DNA of 64,000 nt from Glossina fuscipes (Eukaryota; Arthropoda; Insecta; Diptera; Glossinidae): positions 7,199,858 through 7,263,857 of the forward strand of contig NW_023998414.1 of the NCBI RefSeq assembly GCF_014805625.2, given 5' to 3'. Position numbers and translations under genes: made by a program. Every line of letters begins with the position of its first letter. Positions within the stretch are counted from its first letter, which is position 1. The notes beneath the pieces were generated by a model. It saw nothing but the letters and a program-made list of their open reading frames with translations. It ran no database searches and was not told the DNA's origin. This document shows, in pieces, positions 35,106-47,562 of the stretch.

Positions 35106-38100
35106 TTGACTTTGTCAGGTTTCAATGCTTGTGCAAGTCATAGATACCGGCATAGATTTTGTTCTTCAAGGAGACTATACTCAAATATCAAGTAAGGCGG
35201 AACGTTTAATACTTCGCCTAATACAATTCTTCATTTGTTTTCATGATAAAAAAAAAAAACAAAAATTAGGCCGTGTTTTCATGCAGGGGCATACTTTTAA
35301 TGACAATCCATCCCCATCTATCCCCATAATCCCGGTATGGGGGTGGATCGAAAAACGTGTATTTTCTTTATAAAGTTGTAAAAATTTCTCTTTTTTTTGC
35401 CATATACAAGTTTACGTCGCATGAGAACTTTTACATGGGGCGTTGAGAGTCCAGGAAATTACATTTCGCTATTCAAGTTTAGTAGAGTTATTTTACTAAA
35501 AAATTATATACTTTCGTTATGTAAAAGCTTACAATTCCTGAGTGCATAAGATCGAGTACAAAACATACAAGACCTATGAGCAATTTTTTTTGTAAATTAA
35601 TATTAGAAATTCGATCTTTTCCCATCCGCCTGAGTGACCGATCACCTGATATATTAAACGTTGAAAATTTACGGTGACAACAAGTTCTACATTCGATCCC
35701 GGTAAATAAGGTAAGCGGGCACTTTACGACCGGTCAGTTGTGTTATAAGAGATCGTACACACCTCTCATGTGGACCATGTACGTACGTCCTCGAGAACTT
35801 GAAGGACTACGAATTAGTTTTATGGCTTAAAATTTTGAGAGACTTGTGAGAGGTCATCGAAGAAAAGCCCAAAGACTGCAAGACAGATGTAAATGGAATG
35901 TAATGAATATTTTTCCAATAGATCAGTTATGAAAAACTCTTCGGATGAAAAATAGTAATATTTAGCTTTCTTTACATTGATTTTCTAAGAGGGAAACAAA
36001 TTCCGATTATTACACGATCGTTAATTTGATTTCGTAATCAAAAAATCTAGAAAGTTGTAAGTTTTCCTTACATCAAAAAAAAAAAAAAAAATAAAAAAAT
36101 AAAAAACAAAAGTGTATATTAGTAGTAAAAACCCAATCTAGAAGGGACACATTGTTAAAAATGAAAAAAACAACAACAATTTCTGTTTTTATAACCAAGC
36201 AAAGACAAAGTCTTCGTTGCAGTGAAAGACATATTAATAAGGCTTTCGTTATAAACTACTTACAGAAAATTGTTTCCCAAAAATTGTGGAATATATCTTA
36301 AGCAGATCGAAACCTGCACATACTAAACTACTAACTAATAAGATCCAAATCCCTTAAGGTCATTATCCGTTATCTCAACCTAAAAAGAGTACATAGCTAC
36401 ATAGCGTCTAACCCATTGGGCAGAAGCATTTATTTTGAGAAACATTTTGGCAATCATGGTTACGTGTCTTCATTGCAGATCAAGAGAACGAATTTATGTT
36501 CCATATAATTTCCGAATTAAATAATTGATCTTGAGGGGCTTACAAAAAAGGCAAGGAGCACGAACGAGTACAATAGATCTTTTAGGCCGCTCACACACAT
36601 AATAATAATAGTAGAGTTACTTTCTATGCCACATTATATATTATTATAGACCAATTTGGGTAATAAGAAGCGACTATACGATAAGGGCCTCAAAAAATTT
36701 GTCCCATCAGATAAAATGTTTTCACAACAATTCAATATACCAAAATAATAATTCACATAAGTATTCGCGCAATAATTTCATTAAGGAATTTATACTTGGC
36801 GGGATTAAATTTACTCATTATATCTAGATCTTCTATGTAGAGGGTATAGCCAAAATGAAATCATTTTTAGGCCCAACACAGAAGGATGGAATGGAGTCTT
36901 CCTTTGTAGCAGCTACAGCGTGAACTGCGCGAAAGATAAGGGAAATCTGTCCATAGGGCTATTAGGCGATTTTCCTAGCATTCGTAATTCCCTCTTCCTA
37001 GGATTATCCGCACGCAGAACAACATAGTATCGATCTTGAATCGCTATGACCGCCTTTAGAAGCTGCAGCGGACTTTCTCCCAGTTCCAAATGTTTCCTTA
37101 TTCCCACTCCGTTTACCTAAAGTCCTTTCTGACCAAGTTTATGCCCACACTTAGAGCGGGACATCGCTTAAGTGGCTGTTTAAGAAGAAACAAAAAAAAA
37201 AAAAAAGAAAAGAGAAAAAAACCACACACACACACACACACACACACAGCGCACATAGTGTAACGCTCGAAGCGTATCTATAAACTTGATCAATGCAAAG
37301 AATGCAAAGTCGATTTGTCTGCTTCTTCTCTATCTCTACCACTATCGTATAATATGTTTATTGGTAAATGAAGTTGAGAGCTGAAAGTCGTCATATGCGC
37401 TGTTGGTCAACGGCCATTGATGGACCTTGAAAAATGGATGTGAAACGTCGACGCGACGACGGTTACGTGAGCAACAAACAAATTTTTGTTTATAATAATC
37501 TATATAAGTCAGCTAATAAACCAATAGAAATTGGCCAAGTGGCCAAACACAATCTGATGCACACACATTTAATAAAGTAATTTTTTGGCTTTTCTTATAG
37601 ATCGATTGGTTCGAAGGGATGCGTATTATTGCTTACTTTCTTATATTAAGTTCATTAAAACTTTTTTTTTTTTTTTATTATTATTATTTTTTTTTTTGCT
37701 CTGTCAATTTGTCAATTAGCCCACCATACATATGTAATGGATGGAGTTCCCGATTTGCATTTCCATGGCTTGCAAGTAACGCGTAAATCTTAAAGTTAGC
37801 TTACGGCAAGACCAGTGAAATATACGCCTTGATTATAATGATTATAGCAAAATAGATGAAAGCAAAATTTCTTCTATATCTTCTATTGACTCGTATAATA
37901 CATTTTATGCTTAATTTTGCATTGTTATCTTTTTAGGATAAATTTCTTTTTTCGATTACCGATCGATATGCGTTGAATAAATTTTCTATCCAGACGTACG
38001 GTCTTACAATTTCAAACTATTTTTAAATCACAAACAATATTACATTACATTAATTGCAAGTGAATCTATATTTTATTATCATCGACTAATTAATGTCTTT

Positions 38101-38604
38101 GTGTAAATGTTTTTTAACCAAGTTAACTAAGTAATAGAAAAAACAATATATGAAAATATATCGCTTAAGTGCTTAAGTGTTAGGTAAAAGTTGTGCACAG
38201 TACTTCATGTGTACGCTTAAATCAACAAATGTGAATAAAATTAGTAAACGTTATCAATTTATTATCATAATAACCGATTTGATAAACTAAAGATACACAT
38301 GTGATGCACGTTGTGTACGTATAAAATGCAAACACGCGTATCGGTACGTAAAACCAAACAGTTTGATAACAAACTATAAAAAACACTAGCAGCACCTTGG
38401 CATGAATTTTCTTTTTATTTAATAATTACATTAGTGTTTTTTTTTTTTTTTTTTGGTTTTTCTCCTTTCATGTTTTTATTTTTCAATTTTTTCACAACAA
38501 CAACAACAATAACAACAACAGCTTAATTGTTGTGCTCAATAAATCAATTTTATTTATTTATACATCTGCTCGATTCCAAAGTATTTGTATAATTCATTCA
38601 TATG
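35099..38604. other. Gene-free stretch
   Basis: No gene supported. A balanced-composition patch at 36900-37140 has a 64-codon minus-strand frame that I cannot assign. A CA array lies at 37222-37248, and poly-T or poly-A runs near 36075, 37662 and 38440. A weak tRNA-like stretch near 35632-35705 was considered and not accepted. Confidence 0.5.
37222..37248. repeat. (CA)n microsatellite
   Basis: CA array; read directly. Confidence 0.9.
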
Positions 38605-38608
38605 GCTA

Positions 38609-38610
<2 letters not shown>

Positions 38611-38646
<36 letters not shown>
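38611..38646. repeat. (TA)n microsatellite
   Basis: TA array directly left of the 90-bp tandem repeat. Confidence 0.95.
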
Positions 38647-38649
<3 letters not shown>

Positions 38650-38670
38650 GATAGACTAACGTCTTCTTGA

Positions 38671-38970
38671 AATACCTTATCAGATAGATACAGGTGTCCT
38701 ACGGAAAGTACGGTTTGGATACAACACGGAATATTACAATACGGTTCCGATTCTATGCGAATAAGATTTCGATGCAATCCACTACGGCAGTCATTGCACT
38801 GGTTTACATCGATTCAAGGCATCGTGTAAAACGATCCTAACACAACGCGAATAAGATTGCGACACAACATGCTACGGTATATGGTGCACATTCATACATC
38901 ATATCAAGGCATCGTGTAAAACGGCCCCAATACCACGTGAATAAAGTTTCGATACGACGCGATACACAAT
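38671..38970. repeat. Minisatellite with an exact 90-bp period
   Basis: Anchors recur at exact 90-base steps. 'ATAAGATTTCGATGCAA' at 38761 aligns with 'ATAAGATTGCGACACAA' at 38851 and 'ATAAAGTTTCGATACGA' at 38941. 'CAAGGCATCGTGTAAAACG' at 38815 is identical at 38905. A more diverged unit precedes these, and a very decayed echo ('CGTATAACACGGTTTCGA') follows near 39065. About three recognisable copies. Confidence 0.85.
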
Positions 38971-41336
38971 CTTTTTTTTAACTTTTTTTTCTCTTTATAT
39001 TATTCACGATTAAAATGCATTTTTCTATATAATAATTTAGTTAATATAAAGATTTTGGAAATTTCGTATAACACGGTTTCGAAGAAGTACGATATAACTT
39101 AACCACGTTAAGCGAAGGTCACCTGTATATATATATATATATACGCATACACACACACACACACACACCACATGAAACTGATGACATAAACTAATGGACG
39201 ATGTACGACATTCTTCTTTCCTATTTTCTTTCAAACTAAAGAAGATGCATTTTTTTCTCCGCTCAGTTGAATCCATGTACATACGTCAAGTGTAAAACAA
39301 TATGCGAACGCTTTTAATCTTCAATCGTTAATACGTAATTGTTTTTATACATTTATTTAATCTAAAACTGTATAACGTATGTACGTATTATATCTCAAGG
39401 TCAGTGATGAGTTTCTGTTTTTTTTTGTTTTTCTCAACATGCAGTTGGTTTTCCGAACGCACAAAATTTCACTCAATGCGTTAATTTTTCGTTTGAAAAA
39501 TATTTCCTTCCGATTTTCATTCAAAGCACAATAGTTTAACCGAAATTGTTAAATATTTCATACACATTTTCATACACTGACACTGGTTGCACTATTTTCA
39601 TTTGAATTTTAATAAGCGAACGTTAAACGCTCTTATCAATGCCCGATTTTCGCTTTGTTCTCAATGCGCATTGATTCATTCATTCATTCATTTATTATGG
39701 AACTTTTTTTTGCGAAAGTATTGTGTTGAGTGATTATTTGAGATATTTTCACTCGGTTCCTTTATTTATCTTATCATTTGTTCCGAAATGTAGGGAACAA
39801 AACGACAGCATTTCTCTTCGTATACGCCGTCAAATTGTCGAAGAGTAAAGGTTCTTGAATTGCGCATGACTCGGTTTTTTTTTTTTTTTTTTTTTTTATC
39901 AAATCAAACCACCTGTGGAAGAATCGTACCTTAATTGGGTTAAGTGAATGATGTAAACATCATACACGCTTACCATACATTTATGCATCAAAGGATTTTG
40001 GTTTTTAAAAAAATATTTTTTTTTTTTTTATTATTAAGAAAATTAAATTCCAAAAATAAATTATTTACGATTTCAAATAGTAAATGCTATAACATATGCA
40101 ACTACATATATGTATATATATATACATATGTATATATCAGAGCAGAGTTGGCCAATATTGTGTTATAGGTTTTCATAGACCGTCACTTCAAGTTTTGTGA
40201 ATTTTTGGTTAATAGCGTGGACTAATTTAATGCAGAACGATATTTATCAATGATTTGTAAGCTCCTCTCCGACATCCCCTAAAGCACTCTAGGTTTCACG
40301 AGATTAAAGCAAATCAATCGCGACATACATGTTTTCAGGTTAAAGCTATTCTTAGGTATCCAACACGTCTATCGATAATCATTACATCATAAGATGTTAC
40401 TAACTTAATATGGGGCGCGTGCGTAGTTAAATCTGCGATCGACAGATCTTATAGATATTACGTTATCGAAATTCCAGTATAGTAGGTGTATTAAGTCGCT
40501 TTTCAAATTTGATTTCTTTACTTTCTACTTGACATGTACTCTCCTAAGCAATTTATGAGCAGATCCTATATTCACGACACGTCACGTGTGCTGTTTTCGG
40601 TACACGTTAATAAATTTTATAATTTTATATAAATGTTTTTTGTGTTATATATATACAATTGATTTGCGCTGCGTGTACTGGTATCGGTACATGTTTTAAA
40701 AATGGTTACACACTTTCTTAGATTACATAAAATAGTAATAAGATGGTATTATGCAGTTTCCCGAAAAATGGCACAACATATTTAAATAAAATTCATTTTG
40801 AATGAATGAAATGCTTAATAAAAAATAATTAAAAAATCTCTCAACACTTTTTCCCCAGATGCATAACTTAATTAGCTTTGCAGTTCTTTTCACACGAATT
40901 CAATTCAAATGTTTATTTTTTCAAAAAAAAATAAATAAACTCATTTAAGAGTTTCTCATACTAAGAACCCACTAATAAAATAAATAAGAATTATATGTTT
41001 ATATGAAAACAACATTTGGCCAACTACGCTCTAGACCAGCCATGCTCAATGTTTTTTTTACGTTTGGGCGAAAATGAACTTTAGCGGAATTCGCTATAAA
41101 AGTGAATTTTATAAAAAAAAAATTTTACATACTGAACGTTGAATATGGCTAATTAGTAGAACTATATATCTCCTAAGAGCTTAGTTGCATTAACGGTCTA
41201 ATGAGATCCACCAGACACCCTAATAAACATATATTTAAATACTCTCAAAAACTACATCTAATATTAAATAAATTTGTAAAGTTTTTGTTTTTGCTAAAAT
41301 TTTAAGTATCGTTCTATGTTTATATAGGAAACATTC
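38971..41336. other. Gene-free stretch downstream of transporter copy 2
   Basis: No gene supported. TA/CA arrays lie at 39128-39168, a T run near 39877-39898, and a short TA palindromic run near 40106-40138. Part of 40900-41336 may be the 3' UTR of the transporter ending at 41337. A minus-strand AATAAA near 40912-40917 is one candidate signal. Confidence 0.5.
39128..39168. repeat. (TA)n-(CA)n microsatellite
   Basis: Compound dinucleotide array; read directly. Confidence 0.95.
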
Positions 41337-44300
41337 TTATCCTTCGTTTGCCGCCAGTTTCTTCTTATTTAATAGCCTTCGCACTATTGACTCGGCCAAC
41401 CATAATAACAAAGCTATACAGGTCATGGTATTAATAAAATGTATCGTTATTTTATAACCATAAGCGTCAGTGACCAGACCTGAAATATTCAAAATAAAAA
41501 TAAATATTTTTATAGCGAGAACTGTAGCCATTCAAAAAATAGAAAATATTACCGAGTAAGGGACCACAGACAAAAGAAAATATTGAATTGAATATCAATT
41601 GTAAGCCGGAGGCAGCCGGCAGTCGACGCAAAGGTACATAGCTTGGCAGAATTAATGGCGAGAATAATGTACGAAAACCTTTACCAAAACCAATCATTAT
41701 GAACACTATTACCACGACATTATATGAACTGGTGAGTGTAACAATTAAACGACCAATCGATATCGCAATTATACCGAAGGCGAATAATACTCGATTATCC
41801 AATTTTACTTTCTCTAAAGCGAACGGTGCTAAGAATCGCACCGATATATCCATGCCACCCAATAGCGACATGGCTAACGATATCTGTTCATTGGCATAGC
41901 CAAAGCTATTCAATATAAACGGCGTCAAGACGGAGAAATTCATTTCACCAAACATCATAATTGTGATACCCATACTTAGATTGACAAATGTGAAATCTTT
42001 CAGTAAATCTAAATCGAAAAATTTTACGACTTTCTGCAGAAAGGTCATTTTACTCTTTTCAATTTCTTCGGCTTCCAAGGCATCAATAAGACGCTGTTCT
42101 TCTAATTTTTTCTCATCATCAGAAATCTTCTGCAATAGAATTTTCTCTTCGGCACAAGTGCAACGGCATTCGTCCATATCGGGTTTCGAGTAAACGCTAG
42201 TTTTACTTATATAACGTTCTAAGTCTTCTCTCTCGCGATTAAAATAATTAGGTTTATATAATGAATTGCTTTCTTCCATTCCCCCGTTATGACCATTTTC
42301 GTATCTCTCTGTCCTTGAAGTTTTCCTTAAACTTTTCGATGCCTGATAACGAGAACATTTCTCGGTTGTTAATGATAATTTTGAGCCATACCAGCCATCG
42401 TTAGCTCTGGCCAACATCGGCGTACCTGGTTCAGTAATTTCATACCCAGGTCTATCGGGATCGTCGTCATTGAAAAGATATTGAGAAGAAAATATGCCAC
42501 GTTTTTCACGTTTTTGTATTTGACAGAACTTGCATTCATAAACCTGTTGATTCTTCTCAGTTAAATTTCCGTTCGTTTCATTTAAAAATTTGTGCTTTTC
42601 CGGCTTCGATACATGCCATAGAACGGGCTGTAGAGTAATAGCACAAAGTACTGAATTTAATGCAATAGCGGCATAAATTAATATAGTGCCTTGGGCGCCA
42701 TACAGCATCAATAGATATGTTGATATATGTGGAAATATAATCGCACCTAATCCAGTTATTGTCCAAGAGAAGCCAGTCGCTCGTCTACGTCTATTCTTAA
42801 AATATGTATTAACCGCTAAGGATGTAGCACCCATACTTAAACCAAGACCAATACCTAGAAAAACTCAAAGTTAACTTTCAACATTTTCACCGGTCAACCA
42901 AGATGGAAACTACCATAGATACAGGAAAAGCAGATCACATACTGGAAAAATGTTATGCAAAAGGCTGAAAGAAAGATTCCGGCAAAACACAGCATACTGC
43001 CTACAAGGGCCACCTGGCGAAATGTAAATCTTCTAAACATCGCCCCATTAACAATGCCCGCCAAAGACGAAATCGCCATAACCACATTAACGATTGTGGT
43101 CGTTTCCTTCGCATCAAAGCCCAATAATTTCATACGTTTTCTGTAGATAAAACCATATTGCTGCAAGGCGGGAAAAATTGAAAACTGCAGAAATATATAA
43201 TGAAAAAAAAACAAAAAAAAAAATTTTAATTTACTTACAATTTAATAATTGAAAAATAAAAAAAAAATAAAAAAAAAGATATTAAAATATATAAAATATA
43301 TAATCAAAGTATTTAAAGAAAAATTTTTAATTGGATTATACCCGTCACCGAAAGATGAAGGGTACATTCATTTTGTCAACACATTTGCCACGGCCAGAAG
43401 AAAGCTTCCGCGACCCCGCAGGGTGTATATATTCTTGATCAACATCAAGCAATTGAAGCGATTGAAGAATGCCCGTCCGATCGTCTGTCCGTTTGTTTGT
43501 CTATTTGTTTGCGTAAAGTCAGTGTTACACAGTTTTAGATTTGGCAAAAAGATTGCAAGTTCTTGCAAGCGGGTTGGACCTGATCGCAGTTCAATATAAC
43601 CACCGCTTGTTTGCAAGAACACGAAAAAATTGTTCTTTTCATTCATTACCGATAAACCACAACAGCTACAACGGTAAAAAAGTGCACATACTTATGTGTA
43701 CGATAGCTGAAAAAATCGACCACGCCTACTCGGTCTTATAATATATTAAAAAATTTTTGTTTCATCAAAACATTTGTAGCATCTGAAAAGATGCTTCATA
43801 GGGCATACGGCATACGGCATAGGGCAAAGTCTACGTACTATTATTAATCGGTATCAAATCTGAATCGCTCTAAAAATGTTTGTTAACCCGTCCGTCCATC
43901 TGTCTGTTAATTACTATAATAAACATAATCTTGATCGCAAAAATGAATATATATCCGCTTTGAATTTGGCAAACACCCAAGTAAACATTGCACGCAGATT
44001 GCTATTGAAAATGCGACAAATCGGTAAAACGACTCGCGTCTGCATGTTTTACTAACTGAGCACATTTCGACTTTTTAGCTTATTATAAATTAGAACAGGA
44101 TAGGAATAGAAAAGAGCAGCCACGCCTACGGAAATTTTTCGGATTGCGAAAATTTAGTTTTGTCCTTTTTTTTTTAAATTTTTTAAAGCAACGGTGAAGG
44201 GCACAGAAGATTCGATCGTGGCCGAATATAATTTTCCCACTATTTATACCTTACACTAGTTGTGAATGGTTGATAATGGTTCGGATCGGCCCGCGTGTTT

Positions 44301-46008
44301 GACTACATATTGATGGCGTATTCTGTTTATTCTAGGGACGCATTATATGCAGAAGTTGAGTGAGTGCTTTTCTCACCTTAGAGCGAGATCGGAAACATTA
44401 AGTATTAATTATTGACTTGAATATAAATTGTTTTTCCCTTTACAAGAAACACTTATTCTAATTGATAGGTATGTGAAAGTGCGTCTTGTTGAAAACAAAG
44501 ATCTAATGTTTGTTTCTCTCTGAGGTCAAAGATGTAGTGTCTGTTCTTTCGAAATCGCTTTTCATCCCTAGGTCCAAAAAAGTAACTTTTCCCTTACACG
44601 GTAACAGTTACTGCTATAAGTTTTTCAAAAAATCATTTTTTTCACTCCATTAAATAATTTATCGAATAGATAAAGAAGAAGGAGATGACTGAGGGCATGG
44701 TAAAATTTCAAAATTCGGTTTTATAAAAACAATTTTACAAGGACTTGGACTTTTAAACAAATTAATTATTCTCGAATTTGAAAACGAATTGTTTTTAAAA
44801 ACAAACAACAAAAATTTATTTTTTTTAAAAACAAATTCGTGTATGCGCGTATGTGTAGTGTGTATAAAAGACTCGATCGCAGATAAGCATAATTTTCTTC
44901 TTTGTTTTTTTATATAATGAGTTTTCGAAAGGCCTTCTGCGATATGTAGCCGGAAAAATGATTCGAGGCATTATGATTTCGTTTGATCAAATCATAGCAA
45001 AGAATGTTATGTTTTAAGGCTTATCTATAAAATACATGGATAGATATCACGCAAACAAGCAGACATGCTTAAATCGCTTCGAAAATTGTACTGAATCGTA
45101 TAACATAATAAAAGTCGTTGCGGTGCATACATCTGCTCAAACTTAATATATACCTTTTACCGTACGAGAGATAAGGTATAATATGTGTCGTAGTTTACGA
45201 GTAACAAATAAACAAATACGGAAAGCAAAAGTGTTCACGGTTTTTCTTACATAGGCGTGTCTTTTCATCGAATTCTTTCCCAAATTTTGTAGGAGATATC
45301 TTAATTTTTGGGAACGCAACGACGCTTACTACGGATACTATACAGTTGCACATGATCAGTTTATATAGTTTATTGAGTTATGGAGTCAATCTTTCGCATT
45401 CTTTTTATATTTTTATAAGAGGCTTTTGACGCTTTGTTGTTTACGAGTAGTGAGCGAAAAAACAATTGTTTATATGTTTTGAAAAACCGAGATGCTCATA
45501 GTTTATGTGATGTAGTACTGGGCCAAGGTGTGTCATTGAATCGATTTGCCGGTATGCAAGAAATTTTCATGTTTCTGGCAACTTTGAAGTTGTTAGATAA
45601 TAAAATTTTTTAAATTTTTTAAAATTTTTTTAATTTTCTAAAAAAATTTTATGTAAAATTTTTTTTTTTTTTTTTTTTGACAAAAGTGTAAATATGTAGA
45701 AAAAAAAAAAGTTGCTTTGCGAAAAAAATTTGCATAAGTTTTACATACATGGTATGTTTACTTACGTTACTAAAACCAGCGGCAAGACATACCACCCAAC
45801 CCCAGCCACCATCCGGAGCAACAAAATCTGGCCCTAGATCGCTTTTATCCCTACGCTTTGGCTTCTTCGGTTTTGTTGTTTCCCGGTAAACGGTGGCGTG
45901 AGCGTTGTTTTTCTCCGTTAGTGTTAATTTTTCTGTAACCATTATATCTGATTGTCTTCCAAAGTTGTTCTTGTTTTGTTCTCCTTGTTCCTTTTTGCTT
46001 TTCTTCAT
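41337..46008 (-). CDS. Monocarboxylate transporter-like protein (SLC16/MCT family), 652 aa, copy 2
   Basis: Four coding exons: 46008-45766, 43184-42914, 42854-41553 and 41479-41337. Introns are 2581, 59 and 73 nt, all GT-AG, with phases matching copy 1. The second donor, GTAGTT, is weak. The N terminus is Lys/Asn-rich; an alternative start is Met23. PDGGWGWVV at residues 65-73 is the MCT TM1 signature. FRRFTFRQVALVGSMLCF marks TM4. The hydrophilic loop is about residues 250-440 and the second half follows. D507 and R511 (GGMDISVRFLAPF) match the MCT1 D302/R306 pair in TM8. Exon 2 (271 nt) equals the summed length of exons 2 and 3 of copy 1 (127+144), so one intron differs. The first intron is inflated by repeats. 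An acceptor-like TTTTGCAG near 46035 suggests a further 5'-UTR exon upstream. Likely a plasma-membrane proton-coupled carrier; substrate unknown. Confidence 0.9.
43334..44240 (+). repeat. Family A repeat, two modules, inside intron 1 of transporter copy 2
   Basis: Header 'ACCCGTCACCGAAAGATGAA', 'GGGTACATTCATTTTGTCAA', 'TATATTCTTGATCAACATCA', 'GTTCTTGCAAGCGGGTTGG' and 'CGACCACGCCTACTCGG' make module 1. 'TATCAAATCTGAATCGC', 'CGTCCGTCCATCTGTCTG', 'CATTGCACGCAGATTGC' and 'GCAGCCACGCCTACGG' make module 2. The terminal palindrome is ATTCGATC-GT-GGCCGAAT near 44212-44229. It is inserted antisense to the gene. Confidence 0.7.
44985..45190 (-). repeat. Family B repeat, inverted, in intron 1 of transporter copy 2
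   Basis: 'GATCAAATCATAGCAAAG', 'CAAACAAGCAGACATGCTTA', 'GTGCATACATCTGCTC' and 'ATACCTTTTACCGTACGAG' follow family B order in reverse. A lone family A-like end ('TATAAAAGACTCGATCGC') precedes it near 44865. Confidence 0.5.
45235..45610 (-). repeat. Family A repeat, inverted and decayed, in intron 1 of transporter copy 2
   Basis: 'ATAGGCGTGTCTTTTCATCG', 'GTAGGAGATATCTTAATTTT', 'TACGAGTAGTGAGCG' and 'GCCGGTATGCAAGAAATTTT' are reverse complements of family A boxes. Confidence 0.5.
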
Positions 46009-46761
46009 TCTTGTACGTCGTTATATGTTAAACTGCAAAAGACCATAAAAAATTCCAATGAAAATTTACTTTTTAATATTTTATATATATATATATGTTG
46101 TTGTGATTGCTGATGTGTTGGTCGTTCAACAACACCACCCATAAAATGCAATGAAAAATTAAACAAATTACAGTTCGTTAGTCAACCATTCAATTTTGCA
46201 TGCGAGCAAATTCATGCGATGTAATGTATTCATTTCGTCGCTTTTAAGGAGGAGGAGAGAAAAAATGTCTTTGTAAAAATAAAAGAAAAAAGTAAGAAAT
46301 GCCGCAAAAGTCAAGAAAACGATATTGGAAGCCAGCCCTTTTTTTTGTTTTTTTTGTTTTTTGTTTTTTGTTTTTTGTTTTTTGTTTATCATTTTGTTTT
46401 TGTGGCAGGCTAGACGGTAAAGCATTCACTAGACTCCTCCATTCATATCGGCAGTAAGAGAAGCATTCAAATGGTGAGATATCGACTGAAATATCTCTTA
46501 AGCACACGTATGCGCCTTTCTACAGACAGATCATTGATATTTATTTTAAATCTATACACGCTTTTTACACTTGAGAAATCGCGTAAAGCGCAAAACAATT
46601 TTCACAGATTTTCTTCATCATTACAATCGAATGCATTGCTATGCAATACGTTGCATGCCCAGTTGTCAACTGATAGGCGATTGATCAACGATGACTCAGC
46701 ACAAAGTCTGAATATAAATATGTATCTTTGTGCAACTCAATCAAGGTTAAATTGCTCTACC

Positions 46762-46795
<34 letters not shown>

Positions 46796-46808
46796 ATGTA
46801 TATATATT
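46762..46808. repeat. (TA)n microsatellite
   Basis: TA array with interruptions; read directly. Confidence 0.95.
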
Positions 46809-47443
46809 TGTTGCTTTTCGGTTTTTTTATATATACAAAAAAGAACAACACCCGCTAGTTTATCTTTTCTTCTTGTAGTCCGCTTATCATTGTCATCTCT
46901 TGCAGGCGTAATGTTGACGTAAAAGAAATGACAATTTATCTTGATTGCTATCAATATCAACATTTACACGCAAATAAATATAAATATAAATACAATAATA
47001 ATAAAAAAAAATCTTTTCTTAAGTCTCTTCTCTCTTCCCTTTTAGTTGAAATATGAAAATGATTTACGATCAGCGCAATTGTTGTTGTTGTTGCGCTGCC
47101 TTAGCCAACAATATTCTCACACATCTACGGAATATTAAAAGTGTCTACTCTTTCAGATAAGTATAAGAATGCTCGATACTCGTACCGTGCATTTTTTTGA
47201 TACGGCACGTTTATAAATCACAACAACATTCGTTTCCCTTTGATTGGTTTACGCTAACGTTTTATATTCTTTTCCCATTTATCGTAAGCAACAAGTAACG
47301 GCGAGGTGTGCCATAATTATTTAAATTGATCTTCTATCAGCGATTATAATTTTCTCCACTTTTTTATTCACTCTTCATTTTCAATGTTCAATAAAAGCTT
47401 AAAAGTATTATGCACACAATAGACTAAACATACATACCTATAT

Positions 47444-47465
47444 ACATACATACATACATACATAC
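47444..47465. repeat. (CATA)n microsatellite
   Basis: Tetranucleotide array; read directly. Confidence 0.9.
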
Positions 47466-47562
47466 GTTACCATATAAACATATATGCGACATTTTTCTCA
47501 TCTTTTTTTTTTTTTTTTTTGTATTGCAAATACATTTTTTAGAAAATATTAATTTTCTCTTT

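Larger units (their letters stand above)
46009..47562. other. 5' flank of transporter copy 2, no further gene
   Basis: No coding exon found. Holds a T-rich (GTTTTTT)n run near 46340-46386, a TA array at 46762-46808, a (CATA)n array at 47444-47465 and a T run near 47503-47520. Non-coding 5' exons of the transporter could lie here, but none can be fixed. Confidence 0.45.

Noticed and set aside
35632..35705. tRNA-like stretch (CCTGAGTGACCGAT followed by TTCGATCCC)
   Set aside because: Only loose box A and box B resemblance, with no convincing stems or tail. Too weak to call, though it might be a decayed relative of the SINE at 13105.
36913..37107. 64-codon minus-strand ORF in a balanced-composition patch
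   Set aside because: Reads like protein but is short, unrecognised and lacks splice signals; left as unassigned.
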